Shown: positions 9,075-18,069, counted from the stretch's first letter. The stretch is DNA of 64,000 nt from Candidatus Heimdallarchaeota archaeon (GCA_030614005.1 JAUWKS010000006.1:1-64000); one strand, 5' to 3'. Notes: generated by a model from the sequence alone, not told the origin. Translations and numbers: made by a program.

Positions 9075-9209
9075 GGTGATTCGCCTCCATAGCTAATTTG
9101 ATAGCTATCACATATGAGTTAATAATTTAAAATTGTGCATTGTTTAACTATATTTTTAACTTCAAAATTAGATTATATTTAAGGAAAATTGTTATTTGAG
9201 GTTAAAACT

Positions 9210-9899
9210 ATGTTACATAATTTTGTTTTTCGAAATAAAATAATTCGTGTTCTCGAAGACAGACTCACTAACTGGGAGCAAAAAGGATTTCTAATTTCGA
9301 CATTAATTGAGAGAGAAAGCAACGGATTAGCCGTTTTTACGCGTCTAGTAGAGAAACACTGGAAAGTAAAAATAAGAAAAGGTGCTGCATCAGTTGCTGC
9401 TTATATGAAATATAAACAAGTTACACCGGTATTTATTGGAAGAATTTTTCTGGAAAAAGATTGGAGCGTCAGGTATGCTCTCTCTTCTACAACTGCTCGT
9501 TTGATCGGTAGTGAAGCGATTGAAAAATTACAGAACAAGTATAATGAACTTCTATTACAACAAACTGATAATAATAAGAAATATTTCTTGACAGTGCACT
9601 ATGCGGAGAGTTTAAGCTCTATGGGTTTGGAAGCAACTATTCCTATTTTAATTGAGATGCTTGAGCAAGCAATCAGTCATCAAAGGAAACAATCGAATTC
9701 TCTTATTGTACAGATCCTTTATGGCTTGGGAGAAGTTGGCAATGAAGAGGTAATCGATGTTTTACTCGCAAAAAGAAATGCAAACGCTTTCTTTGCAGAG
9801 AGCGTTAAAAATAGTGCTCATCATGCATTAGATAAACTTGCGAAGAAATATGGTGCCAGTTCAATTTTCCGTTATTTAGAGAAAAGAGGTGAAAATTAG
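9210..9899 (+). CDS. HEAT-like repeat protein
   Basis: An all-helical protein of 229 residues that reads as HEAT-like (PBS-lyase type) repeats: paired helices with Ala/Gly/Leu patterns such as SVRYALSSTTARLIG, ATIPILIEMLEQA and LYGLGEVGNEEVIDVLLAK. Such repeats form a curved scaffold for protein binding. No catalytic motif is seen. The frame is open from a TTG at 9189, but the ATG at 9210 has a GAGGT ribosome site at a suitable distance and is preferred. The next gene encodes a membrane protease 114 bases downstream. A link between the two is possible but not shown. Confidence 0.7.
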   Translation: MLHNFVFRNKIIRVLEDRLTNWEQKGFLISTLIERESNGLAVFTRLVEKHWKVKIRKGAASVAAYMKYKQVTPVFIGRIFLEKDWSVRYALSSTTARLIGSEAIEKLQNKYNELLLQQTDNNKKYFLTVHYAESLSSMGLEATIPILIEMLEQAISHQRKQSNSLIVQILYGLGEVGNEEVIDVLLAKRNANAFFAESVKNSAHHALDKLAKKYGASSIFRYLEKRGEN

Positions 9900-10013
9900 C
9901 GAAAGATATTTGTTCGTGCACATCCAAACGTATTAAAGGAGCTGAAAAAAACATCGTTTAGTGAACAATAATATATCATCTTTTTCCAAATATTACTAAG
10001 AAGAGGGTACTTC

Positions 10014-11432
10014 TTGCTTACCAACAGAGTATATATTCAAACACAGTTGAAAATGCACATTTCAAACATCTTATTCTTTGCTATTAACATATTTCATATT
10101 GTTCTTGCTTCAACATCAAATATTGTTACCCAAACTGATACGTTTCTAAAATTCAGAATTCTCTTTTTTAGTGATTTTAACTTAATTAGATTTCTTTTAG
10201 CTTTAGGAATTGTATTAGCTCAAATATTTTTATCATATTTAGTTTTAAATAGAAAATTCCGAAAAGCTGAGCTGGTGCTAATAACCGAAAGTGGTTTAGC
10301 AGGAGAAAATAATGACAAAATTCTCCAAGATTTACGACTTAACCCAAAACAAATCTATGAATGGGTTCATTCGATGGCAGATGAACAAAATATTAAATCT
10401 ATCAGAAGAATTTATCTTACTGATACAAGCATACCAAATGCTTTAACCATTGATGTTTTGCCGTTACCTCTTATCAGGAGATCTTGGATAGTTTTAGATG
10501 CTAATATTCTAGAAGTACTTGAAGAACGAGAGATAAAAGCAGTTATTTCGCATGAATTAGGTCACGTAAAAAGATTTGATGGCATTGTGAATTTATTTAG
10601 ATTTGGTGTTAATTATCTTGTATTTTTAGCATATGCTTTTTTGATAGTATCAATAATTTATCATATAATTGCAGATAAACCAGTCGTAGCACTAGATATT
10701 GCCTTGAAAATTGTTTACCTATTAGTTGTTTTATTCATCATTTATATTTTTACAATAATTAACAATCTTTTGATTAATTTTTCAAGAAGACAATCTGAAT
10801 TAGTTGCAGACTATTATTCAGCAAGAACGATTGGACGAAATCACATAATAAATGCCTTAGTTTTATTAGGACAGAGAATGGATGTAATTTCCGCTTTTGG
10901 GGCTGAATTTAAATGGTTGGGCAGTTTAGAAGGAAAAGAAAATCTAACAAGAGAATTCATTCAAGGTTTGAAGACTCTTCCACCTAAGGAAATAACTAAG
11001 AAAATTTCTCGAGAAAAAGCGGTATCAATTTACGTTAGTCAACGATTGAAAAATATCCGTGATGATTTATTCGTTCCTCTAACAAATGATCAAATCAATA
11101 AATTAACAGAGGTTTCAAGTAAAAAACTCCTGAAAGTTAGGGAAAATTCAGTAGAAAATGGATTTGCGATACATAGGCAACTAAAAGCTGATATTCATAA
11201 ATTAACAATTGATTGGTTATCAATAGACAAAGATAAAGACCTGTACTTGCAAGATGAAGAAATTGATAATCTAATTAAGATAATCAAAAGAAACCCAGAA
11301 AAGGAATTATTCGAGGAAGAAATACAAAAGCGAAGAACAATCATCGGTTACGATCATCCTTCTATAAAACAACGAATACTCTTTTTATATGAAGCATTAG
11401 AGAATAAATCCCGCTCTGAAGATACTAGTTGA
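10014..11432 (+). CDS. M48-family membrane metalloprotease (HtpX/Ste24-like)
   Basis: A 472-residue integral membrane zinc protease. HELGH at residues 180-184 gives the first two zinc ligands and the catalytic Glu. The third ligand is Glu262 in SELVADYYSAR, the usual M48 ExxxD block. There are hydrophobic helices before the catalytic domain (about residues 16-35 and 57-77) and between the two motifs (about 197-250), as in HtpX. The C-terminal 170 residues are helical and charged and unlike short HtpX proteins. Family members degrade misfolded membrane proteins or trim prenylated proteins; which applies here is unknown. The start is a TTG with GAGGG seven bases upstream. Confidence 0.85.
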   Translation: MLTNRVYIQTQLKMHISNILFFAINIFHIVLASTSNIVTQTDTFLKFRILFFSDFNLIRFLLALGIVLAQIFLSYLVLNRKFRKAELVLITESGLAGENNDKILQDLRLNPKQIYEWVHSMADEQNIKSIRRIYLTDTSIPNALTIDVLPLPLIRRSWIVLDANILEVLEEREIKAVISHELGHVKRFDGIVNLFRFGVNYLVFLAYAFLIVSIIYHIIADKPVVALDIALKIVYLLVVLFIIYIFTIINNLLINFSRRQSELVADYYSARTIGRNHIINALVLLGQRMDVISAFGAEFKWLGSLEGKENLTREFIQGLKTLPPKEITKKISREKAVSIYVSQRLKNIRDDLFVPLTNDQINKLTEVSSKKLLKVRENSVENGFAIHRQLKADIHKLTIDWLSIDKDKDLYLQDEEIDNLIKIIKRNPEKELFEEEIQKRRTIIGYDHPSIKQRILFLYEALENKSRSEDTS

Positions 11433-11531
11433 ATACTTTCTGTTTACTCTTCAGAAAACCTTCCTAAATAAGAAAAGCTTATTCTAAACCGAAATGTGAA
11501 TAACTTTAATCGCTCTTTTGGAAGGTTAGAA

Positions 11532-11795
11532 ATGGTAGCCAAAGATATTGTTCGGAAAAAAATTAATTCGGATTCATCTGATGATGAATATGTAGAAACA
11601 AATGATTTTTGTAATGATTGTTTATACAGTTGGTGTTCTAAAAGAGATATGGTTTCATATTGTACTATGAAATCAAAAGGATTATTCGAGTGTAGAAGTT
11701 GCATGATAAAATTAATGAGTGCCTATGAAAAGGAGCTTTTAATTAGTGATGAAACAAAAACCACTGAAAACAAGAAAATTCCTTTAACAATTTAA
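11532..11795 (+). CDS. small Cys-rich, probably zinc-binding protein
   Basis: An 87-residue cytosolic protein not assigned to a family. The Cys pattern is CNDC, then a Cys five residues on, a Cys-Thr pair after SY, and CRSC: six cysteines within about 35 residues, enough for one or two zinc sites. The N-terminal third is acidic and Ser-rich, and the C-terminus is a charged helix. The frame is open from a GTG at 11496, but the ATG at 11532, with GGAAGG before it, is the better start. Confidence 0.55.
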   Translation: MVAKDIVRKKINSDSSDDEYVETNDFCNDCLYSWCSKRDMVSYCTMKSKGLFECRSCMIKLMSAYEKELLISDETKTTENKKIPLTI

Positions 11796-11924
11796 TTAAA
11801 TGAATTAAAACACTCGTCCCAATCGAAAAAATTTGTTGACTAAATTTTTTATCCTTATGCACATTTCAAAAGTATTTTATTTAAGGTTGAACGTTTACAT
11901 CTAAATTGATGTGTGGAATAACCT

Positions 11925-12347
11925 TTGGTATTTAATTTACATTTCTTCTACTGGCATGAAGTGATGGGTCCTTTATCTTACTCTTCACACGGGAAATTTG
12001 AGATAAGTCAAGAAGATATTTTCATGCTCTTAAGTTCAGTAGAACCTTATACAGCATCAAGTGAATCAACAATCTCTGGACCATATTATATTGAAAAAGA
12101 AGTTATTATGGTCTATAACAGAAGTATAAATTATCCTGAAGCAAATGATGAACGGTTGCGAATTATGGGTACTGATTCTTGGGTAATGATTTCTTGCGAA
12201 GAGAAAAATGAATTAGTTCTTCTTTCTAAAATAGAGATTGCTAAAATGGTTTTAGATATAGAGTTTGGTACCATTGAAGAAATATGTCAATTAACTACCG
12301 AAATGGCTGAACAAGCTACCAGAGCGATTCTAGATATCTATAGTTAA
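11925..12347 (+). CDS. small alpha/beta protein, possibly longin- or roadblock-like
   Basis: Not securely recognised. The 140-residue protein starts at a TTG; no strong ribosome site is seen. It reads as strand (VFNLHFFYW), a GP loop, a helix, two long strands (YYIEKEVIMVYNRS and SWVMISC), and two C-terminal helices. That order is compatible with a profilin/longin/roadblock-type fold, which Asgard archaea use to build GTPase regulators, but the match is only at the level of predicted secondary structure. There is no membrane segment. It lies upstream of the tldD-tldE pair and is separated from it by 180 bases. Confidence 0.55.
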   Translation: MVFNLHFFYWHEVMGPLSYSSHGKFEISQEDIFMLLSSVEPYTASSESTISGPYYIEKEVIMVYNRSINYPEANDERLRIMGTDSWVMISCEEKNELVLLSKIEIAKMVLDIEFGTIEEICQLTTEMAEQATRAILDIYS

Positions 12348-12432
12348 TCTTTTTTTAACATTCAAAATCATCGAAATAGTTATTATAATATTAATAATCT
12401 ATTGCAAAGAGAAAGCACCCCGATTTAATTTA

Positions 12433-12472
12433 CTGGTCACTTTAATCCATAGAAGTCAAAAATGGTGACCAG
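12433..12472. promoter_or_regulatory. 40-base inverted repeat CTGGTCAC-N24-GTGACCAG, copy 1
   Basis: Perfect 8-base arms at 12433-12440 and 12465-12472 are separated by 24 bases. The repeat lies 56 bases before the tldD start and after a TATA-like AT tract near 12376-12395, so it either overlaps the transcription start as an operator or forms a hairpin in the leader. The same arms with the same 24-base spacer recur at 35654-35693, and the spacers are unrelated. Half-site centres are 32 bases apart, about three helical turns, which suits two protein dimers on one face of the DNA. Confidence 0.6.
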
Positions 12473-12527
12473 CGATAGTTAGGGTAAGTTAGAAGTTAAT
12501 ATTAACAGAATAATTGGTGAATGTTAT

Positions 12528-13952
12528 TTGTTCGATTTACTAAGATATGGTATCTCTACTGGAGAAAAGTTAGGTGCAGATTACGTTGAAGCGCGATTCG
12601 ATGACCTACAACTTCGAACTCTAGTAAAAGAGAACCAAAAAATTAAGGAAACAAATCTCAATAGACGTAGAGGACTGGGAATAGTAACCTATTATCAAGG
12701 TGTCCCAGGATACTCCTATACTGCGAGTTTGGAACGAAAGGCAGTAAAAGGATGTGCAAAAAATGCCTTTGGAATTGCAAAAGCTTCAGCTAGCATTGCT
12801 AGTATTAAACTCAATTTTGAACGCAGAGAAAAAACAACGAAAGTACATGATCTAAAATTATCAATCGAAAAACATCCAAAAGATTTTGATTTGGAATATA
12901 AAATTGATTTAATGAATCGCATTGAAACAAGCGCACTTGCTGATGTTGACTGGGTTAAATCATCAAGAGCTTTATATGGCGAATTTTATGGAAATAAATT
13001 TTTTATGAATAGCGATGGAGATGAAATCTCTTGGGAACCATTAGTTATTGATTTAAGAGTAAGTTTAACAGCTGCTGGTTCTGGAGACAATCTCGTAAGT
13101 GGGGGAAATGGAAAAGGAGGTTCAAAGGGATTAGAGCTCTTTGACATTAAGAAAAATACTCCAGAATACTTAGGACAAGAAGTTCATAAATGGACTAATG
13201 AGCAAAGAGAAGCAAAAGCTGCTCCCGCAGGAAAATATAGAGCATTATGTGACAATAACTTAAGTGGAGTATTAGCTCACGAATCCTTTGGTCATTGTAC
13301 AGAGGCAGATTTTATTTTGACAAATAGCTCTGCATTAAAGGACAAAATCGGTGTTCAAATAGGAACAGATATTGTGAATATTTATGATGAAGGAACACCC
13401 GAAGGAGACTACAATAGTTTCTGGTTACCTTATGATGATGAAGGAACTAAAACAACAAAAACTGTCCTTGTAGAAAATGGTTTACTTAAAGGATACCTAC
13501 ACAATAGATCTACAGCAAAAATGCTTGGAGAAGAACCCTCAGGAAATGCCAGAGCAATAAGCTATCGTTTCAATCCAATTCAACGAATGAAAAATACCTA
13601 TTTTGCCCCTGGAGACTTAACAGAGGAAGAAGCTATTGAACAACTTAAAGAAGGCATTTATGCAATCCAAACTTCGGGAGGACAAGTTAACCCAAGTGAT
13701 GGAACATTCCTATTCAAAGCAAGAAGAGGATATTGGGTAGAGAATGGTGAAATAAAATACCCAATTAAAGATGTTACAATCAAAGGAGATATCCTTTCAC
13801 TATTAATGAATGTTGAAGGATTGACAAAAGACTTAGAGATATCTAGTGGGTACTTTGGTGGATGCGGAAAAGGTGGACAATTTCCACTGCCAGTTGGCCT
13901 TGGCTCATCAAAAATCCTTTTCTCTGAGGCTACTTTTGGAGGCGAACAATAA
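12528..13952 (+). CDS. tldD: metalloprotease TldD
   Basis: The catalytic subunit of the TldD/TldE heterodimeric protease, which degrades unfolded peptides and in bacteria matures microcins and CcdA. The 474-residue protein has the family's HExxxH zinc motif (HESFGH, residues 251-256). The distal conserved part includes YDDEGT, GYLHNRSTA and the C-terminal GGCGKGGQ segment that contributes to the zinc site. It starts at a TTG with a GGTGA ribosome site seven bases upstream. Its stop overlaps the ATG of the partner gene by one base, so the two are cotranslated. A 40-base inverted repeat lies in its upstream region. Confidence 0.95.
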   Translation: MFDLLRYGISTGEKLGADYVEARFDDLQLRTLVKENQKIKETNLNRRRGLGIVTYYQGVPGYSYTASLERKAVKGCAKNAFGIAKASASIASIKLNFERREKTTKVHDLKLSIEKHPKDFDLEYKIDLMNRIETSALADVDWVKSSRALYGEFYGNKFFMNSDGDEISWEPLVIDLRVSLTAAGSGDNLVSGGNGKGGSKGLELFDIKKNTPEYLGQEVHKWTNEQREAKAAPAGKYRALCDNNLSGVLAHESFGHCTEADFILTNSSALKDKIGVQIGTDIVNIYDEGTPEGDYNSFWLPYDDEGTKTTKTVLVENGLLKGYLHNRSTAKMLGEEPSGNARAISYRFNPIQRMKNTYFAPGDLTEEEAIEQLKEGIYAIQTSGGQVNPSDGTFLFKARRGYWVENGEIKYPIKDVTIKGDILSLLMNVEGLTKDLEISSGYFGGCGKGGQFPLPVGLGSSKILFSEATFGGEQ

Positions 13953-15313
13953 TGAAATTTGATACTTTAAAAGATGATCTTTTAGCCCTTGCTGATACAG
14001 GTCTTAAATATGCTAAAAATCAAGGTGCAGATCAAGCTGAAATCTATGTCAGTAGTATGCACAATATCAATATTAACAACCAATCTGGAATGATTGAAGC
14101 TAAAGATGGCTTAAATGAAGGTATTGGTGTACGTGTTGCTATTGGTAAATGCCTTGGTTTTGCTGCTATGAGCGGTTTAACCGATGATGCGTTAAAACAT
14201 GCTGTCTCTGAAGCATTGTCAGTAGCCAAATCCGTGAAACAAGATAACGAAGGTTTTGACTCATTTGTTTCAAAAGGGAAAGTAGGCAAAGATGGCATTC
14301 TTGATTCCAAAATTGTTGAAATGTCTACTGAAGAGTTAGTTCAAAGTGCTAATTCGATTTATCTAGAAGCTAAGAATTTTGATAAGAGAGTTATCTCTCC
14401 ATCTGCTCAAGTTCAATCATTCTATGGTGGGCATGCGGTAGTAAATTCCGAAGGAGTTGCTGGTGCATCTAAAGCAACAGTATTCGTTATTGTAACTTTT
14501 ACCACTGCTGCAGAAGGCGAGAAGCGCAAGAGTGCTTTTGATTTTAAAGTAACTCGTGAAGTTCCTGAATTTGAAAATATTGGTGCTAAAGCTGCTGAGA
14601 AAGCAGTAAAGCTTCTTGATTCCAAACCTATGGAACATACAGGAGTACTTCCCACTTTGTGGAATCCAAATGTAATGTCTAGTTTCTGGCAAATGTCTCT
14701 TGCCCAATCCATCAATGGTAGACAAGTAGTTGAGAAGAACAGTTATTTCATGGACAAGCTTGGTGACCAAGTTGGCATTGGTAAATTATCAGTAACCGAC
14801 GATGGCCAATTACCTGAAGGTTTGAATACCACAGCCATTGATCATGAAGGTGCTACTCGACAAACTACTCCTATTATTGAGAAAGGAGTTTTGCGTTCCT
14901 TCTTGTACGATAGCTATTATGGAAGATTAGGTAAGGTAAAAAGTACTGGAAATGCTGACAGACGTCAAGGGTATGAAAGTACACCAACCATTTCTTCTTC
15001 AACAGTAGTTATCACTCCTGGAACAAAAAGCTTCGATAAGATGGTCTCTAGCATTGACAAAGGTGTTTATGTTATGGATAATGTTATGGGCATGGGTCAT
15101 TCCAACCTTATTTCTGGTGATTTCTCAGTTGTAGCGACATCCGCTTATCTGATAGAAAAAGGAGAAATTTCTCATCCATTAGAGCCTATAACTATCGCAG
15201 GAAACCTCTACAAGAGCTTTAAAGATATCCAAACAATTGGTTCGGATTCAAAACTCTTACAAGCAGTTAAGACTCCTTCAATGTTATTTGATGGTTTTAC
15301 TGTTGTAGGATAA
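13952..15313 (+). CDS. pmbA: TldE/PmbA, non-catalytic partner of TldD
   Basis: A 453-residue TldE-type subunit. It shares the TldD/PmbA fold but lacks the HExxxH zinc motif, as expected for TldE. Family blocks visible are the N-terminal helix with ADQAEIYVS, the GIGVRVAIGKCLGFA strand-turn, and the C-terminal GVYVMDNVMGMGHSNLISGDFSVVATSAY block, split here only by my reading. The start overlaps the tldD stop (TAATG), a strong sign of a stoichiometric complex. A hairpin with a T-run follows the stop. Confidence 0.94.
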   Translation: MKFDTLKDDLLALADTGLKYAKNQGADQAEIYVSSMHNININNQSGMIEAKDGLNEGIGVRVAIGKCLGFAAMSGLTDDALKHAVSEALSVAKSVKQDNEGFDSFVSKGKVGKDGILDSKIVEMSTEELVQSANSIYLEAKNFDKRVISPSAQVQSFYGGHAVVNSEGVAGASKATVFVIVTFTTAAEGEKRKSAFDFKVTREVPEFENIGAKAAEKAVKLLDSKPMEHTGVLPTLWNPNVMSSFWQMSLAQSINGRQVVEKNSYFMDKLGDQVGIGKLSVTDDGQLPEGLNTTAIDHEGATRQTTPIIEKGVLRSFLYDSYYGRLGKVKSTGNADRRQGYESTPTISSSTVVITPGTKSFDKMVSSIDKGVYVMDNVMGMGHSNLISGDFSVVATSAYLIEKGEISHPLEPITIAGNLYKSFKDIQTIGSDSKLLQAVKTPSMLFDGFTVVG

Positions 15314-15320
15314 AATGAAA

Positions 15321-15343
15321 CACCTCTGGAAAATTCCGAGGTG
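15321..15343. terminator. terminator hairpin after tldD-pmbA
   Basis: CACCTC pairs with GAGGTG, and the interior GGAA pairs with TTCC. A T-run at 15350-15359 follows on the plus strand. It sits in the 44-base gap between convergent genes and may work in both directions, more strongly on plus. Confidence 0.65.
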
Positions 15344-15357
15344 AAACCTTATTTTTT

Positions 15358-16362
15358 TTATCTTTTGCCGCCACATTTAGAGCATATATGTTCGTATTTT
15401 TCAAATTTCTCATTGCAGAATGGACATTCATAAATGAAGTTGTAGTCTTCCGGTAAATCTTGAGCTGGAGGAATTATTTTACCATTCTCGTCACTAATGG
15501 TGTTTTCATCATTTTCTTCGTCTTTCTCAATAGTGCTATAATCTATTTTACTATATCTTCTTCTAACATAGATAATACTAATTAAGATTAGACTGTAAAT
15601 CCATTGAAAACCAAACGATGCACCAAAACCTACCAAAAAATTCTGAAAGAATGAATAACCAATGGCCATATTTGACTCTTTTAAGGTTGCTGTAAATGCC
15701 ATCACACTTGAAGATGAAACTGATTCTAAAGTTACATTATACTCAATCATAAATCCATGTTTAGCCGAATAAACAAGATAAAAATGTCCATTGAAACTTT
15801 CACCAAAATGTGACTGAGCTACCTTTCCCTGGAAAATATAAACATCTACCCAAGCGCCTTGGAATGGATATTTCGTGTGATGTGTAGAATTTCTTTGTGG
15901 TATTGTTGTGATAGTAGGACTATGAAGATAGAATTCTTGTTGTTCTTTCCAATTGACATTAATCATAGATATTGGAGCAATAATGTCTGCAACTGTTAAA
16001 GTAGCTGCAGTTGAATGACTTCCTGAAGTTCCAAGAGGCAACATTTTCATAGCATCATTTGGATTAATGATTGGTGTTCTAATTCTATGACTACTATCTG
16101 AATAATTTAAAATGAAATTACCATCATTTTGAACTTGATAAACATCAAGATCAAACTCTCTAATATTCCTAAAAGCCACTACTTCGAAACCAACGTAATC
16201 GGTTCCAGTATAGTTAAAATCCCATTTAAAAGCGCTGCCTGCTTTTATGCCCCCTACTACCCTTGCTCCTTGAGTATCTGTTACAAAGGAAATTGTTGTA
16301 CCTACTCCTAAACAAATCAAAATTACCCATGCTGTTCTTATTATCGCTTTATGTCGTTTCAT
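15358..16362 (-). CDS. membrane-anchored extracellular protein with a cytoplasmic zinc ribbon
   Basis: Unrecognised 334-residue protein. I prefer the ATG at 16362; a TTG start at 16380 is also open. Residues 1-30 form a signal anchor. About 190 polar, beta-rich residues should lie outside the cell. A membrane helix near residues 240-265 is followed by basic residues (VRRRYSK), so the rest is inside. The tail holds an acidic linker and a zinc ribbon with two pairs (CPFC and CSKC). An outside sensing domain coupled to an inside zinc ribbon is plausible. Downstream on the same strand it lies after the GTPase gene, but the GTPase has its own terminator-like T-run. Confidence 0.65.
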   Translation of the reverse strand: MKRHKAIIRTAWVILICLGVGTTISFVTDTQGARVVGGIKAGSAFKWDFNYTGTDYVGFEVVAFRNIREFDLDVYQVQNDGNFILNYSDSSHRIRTPIINPNDAMKMLPLGTSGSHSTAATLTVADIIAPISMINVNWKEQQEFYLHSPTITTIPQRNSTHHTKYPFQGAWVDVYIFQGKVAQSHFGESFNGHFYLVYSAKHGFMIEYNVTLESVSSSSVMAFTATLKESNMAIGYSFFQNFLVGFGASFGFQWIYSLILISIIYVRRRYSKIDYSTIEKDEENDENTISDENGKIIPPAQDLPEDYNFIYECPFCNEKFEKYEHICSKCGGKR

Positions 16363-16454
16363 TTCTCCCAAATTCCACAATTTACTAGTTACCTAATAAC
16401 TGATAGAACATTATATATTTTTTTCCTTAACTAAGGGATTTCTTTCTTTACCAA

Positions 16455-16462
16455 AAAAAAGC
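16455..16462 (-). terminator. oligo-T terminator of the GTPase gene
   Basis: Eight consecutive A on the plus strand, read as T on the minus strand, begin 12 bases after the GTPase stop. T-runs of this kind are the usual archaeal intrinsic terminator. Confidence 0.45.
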
Positions 16463-16474
16463 TAAGAATTGGAT

Positions 16475-17308
16475 TTATTCTTTCAAATCCATTTCTTTTA
16501 TTAGTTTGTTCATTCCATGAAGATATTTTAAAAGATTGTTTTTAATAGAATGAATATCGCTTTGAATTTCTATAATTTCTGCTTTAATATTTTTAATTTC
16601 CAAATCAATGATCTGTATTTTTTTCTGCAAACCAATTGTACTTATTTCATTTAACTTCTCCACTTCATTCGGAGCCTGGTAAGCTTTCCTAATTTCAGTG
16701 CTTTTCTTTTCTTTTCGTATGTGGAGATCTGCTGCTAATTTCTTAATTTGAGGTGAGTTTTTACCTGCCTCTAAAAGTAACTTTCCGGTTATTTTATTGA
16801 ATAATAGGTCTATATTTTCTCCAGTCAATGCACTGGTGCTAATATGTAAGATGTCATGACCCATCTCCTTTGACAAATTTTTTAGAAAATTTTTGAGATA
16901 ATCATCATCTGTTTTCTTTCTGTCTACCAAATCGTTTTTATTGCCAACAACAACAAATGTTTCAATTGAGCCATTACTATTCCTTTTGACTTCTTTAACC
17001 CACTTTGGCAAGTTTAAAAGTGTTTTATTATCTGTAATATCATAGACCAACATTGCTGCTTGAGATCCTGAGTAAAAGCTTGCACGAACTTTATCGAATT
17101 TTTGCTGCCCAGCGAGATCGAAAATTTGGTATTGAACTGTTAAATTGTCTGACAGTTTTATTCGCTTGGTTGCGAAATCTGCTCCGATAGTATAAATGTA
17201 TTCCTTTATTGTAGTTTCCCCTAAATATTTTCTTCTTATACTTGTCTTACCAACAGCAGGGTCACCAATAATTACAATTTTCCAAACTAATTTTGCCAAC
17301 TTTATCAT
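16475..17308 (-). CDS. Rab/Ras-type small GTPase with C-terminal coiled coil
   Basis: A 277-residue small GTPase of eukaryotic Ras-superfamily type. All five boxes are present: G1 GDPAVGKTS (15-23), G2 Thr40 in YTIGADF, G3 DLAGQ (64-68, with Gln68 at the position of Ras Gln61), G4 NKND (123-126) and G5 SAL (159-161). The YTIGADF effector region and the WxxE-like segment resemble Rab proteins. The G domain ends near 182. The last 90 residues are a charged coiled coil, absent from typical Rabs. The C-terminus (MDLKE) has no cysteine, so prenylation is not expected. The gene lies 23 bases after a coiled-coil protein gene, presumably a partner. The specific process served is unknown. Confidence 0.92.
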   Translation of the reverse strand: MIKLAKLVWKIVIIGDPAVGKTSIRRKYLGETTIKEYIYTIGADFATKRIKLSDNLTVQYQIFDLAGQQKFDKVRASFYSGSQAAMLVYDITDNKTLLNLPKWVKEVKRNSNGSIETFVVVGNKNDLVDRKKTDDDYLKNFLKNLSKEMGHDILHISTSALTGENIDLLFNKITGKLLLEAGKNSPQIKKLAADLHIRKEKKSTEIRKAYQAPNEVEKLNEISTIGLQKKIQIIDLEIKNIKAEIIEIQSDIHSIKNNLLKYLHGMNKLIKEMDLKE

Positions 17309-17331
17309 TTCCGTTTATTTTTACTATTAAT

Positions 17332-18069
17332 CTATAATTTTAACAATCCTTTGATTTCTTTTAGCTTTTCATTTTTAACTCTAATCTCATTTTTTAATTT
17401 ACTAATTAATTCATTTTGTTCATTTATTGTTGTATTTAAATGGTCTACTTTTTCGCTTAAGTTCTGCAGTCTAGAAATCTTTTCTTCTAAAATACTACTT
17501 AACTGTTCTAGATTAGAATCTGTAGCATTAGAATTTGCACCTGCATTTTGTTCACCTTTTTCAATAAGAGCAATTCTTGCTTCTAAATCTCTAATCATAT
17601 CGTTCTTCTCCTCAAGTTCTTCTTGCTTTTGAACGATTTTATCTTGAAAACTTCTTCCTAATTGATGTTGAACTTCAATGTTTTCTTTATCTTTCTTTCC
17701 AGTCATGCTTCGTAAACGTCTAAAATCTCTATCTCTGATATGTAGTTCTTGTTCAAGGTTGGTTCGTTCTAAACCAAAAGAATGAAGTTTTTCATCAAGT
17801 ACCCCTAATCGGTTTACCAACGCTTCTGTAGATTTTGGATCAAGCTCTTCTTTGTTGTTTTTTGTTTTGGATAATCCATGATACCACTCATAGAATACAT
17901 CTTGTGCTAGTGGATGAAGATTCGACCAATTTGTTACCAGAATTACCCAGAAATGAGCTCCTGGAATGTCTGGGTCTATTCTTTCTGAAGGGGGTTTTAC
18001 ACTTTTAGGATTTCTTCGTTTATAGTTAGGAAGTGAATCCCACAAAGTGGGATTGTTAGATGAATTCAC
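17332..18069 (-). CDS. long coiled-coil protein cotranscribed with the small GTPase
   Basis: A 245-residue protein. Residues 1-70 are Pro- and Trp-rich (NPTLWDSLP, HFWVILVTNW, FYEWYHGL) and look like a small folded unit. Residues 80-245 show heptad-like patterns of Leu/Ile with Glu, Lys and Gln, interrupted by a Gly/Asn/Ser linker near 173-188, so there are probably two coiled-coil segments. No membrane segment, signal or cysteine is seen. It is 23 bases ahead of the Rab-like GTPase gene on the same strand. By position it is a candidate effector, tether or regulator of that GTPase. This is inference; no family is recognised. Confidence 0.7.
   Translation of the reverse strand: MNSSNNPTLWDSLPNYKRRNPKSVKPPSERIDPDIPGAHFWVILVTNWSNLHPLAQDVFYEWYHGLSKTKNNKEELDPKSTEALVNRLGVLDEKLHSFGLERTNLEQELHIRDRDFRRLRSMTGKKDKENIEVQHQLGRSFQDKIVQKQEELEEKNDMIRDLEARIALIEKGEQNAGANSNATDSNLEQLSSILEEKISRLQNLSEKVDHLNTTINEQNELISKLKNEIRVKNEKLKEIKGLLKL

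Noticed and set aside
14417..14770. overlapping antisense frames in pmbA
   Set aside because: Two overlapping minus-strand frames inside a conserved gene are shadows.
16475..17308. C-terminal prenylation site on the small GTPase
   Set aside because: The C-terminus has no cysteine, so the Rab-type lipid anchor is absent.
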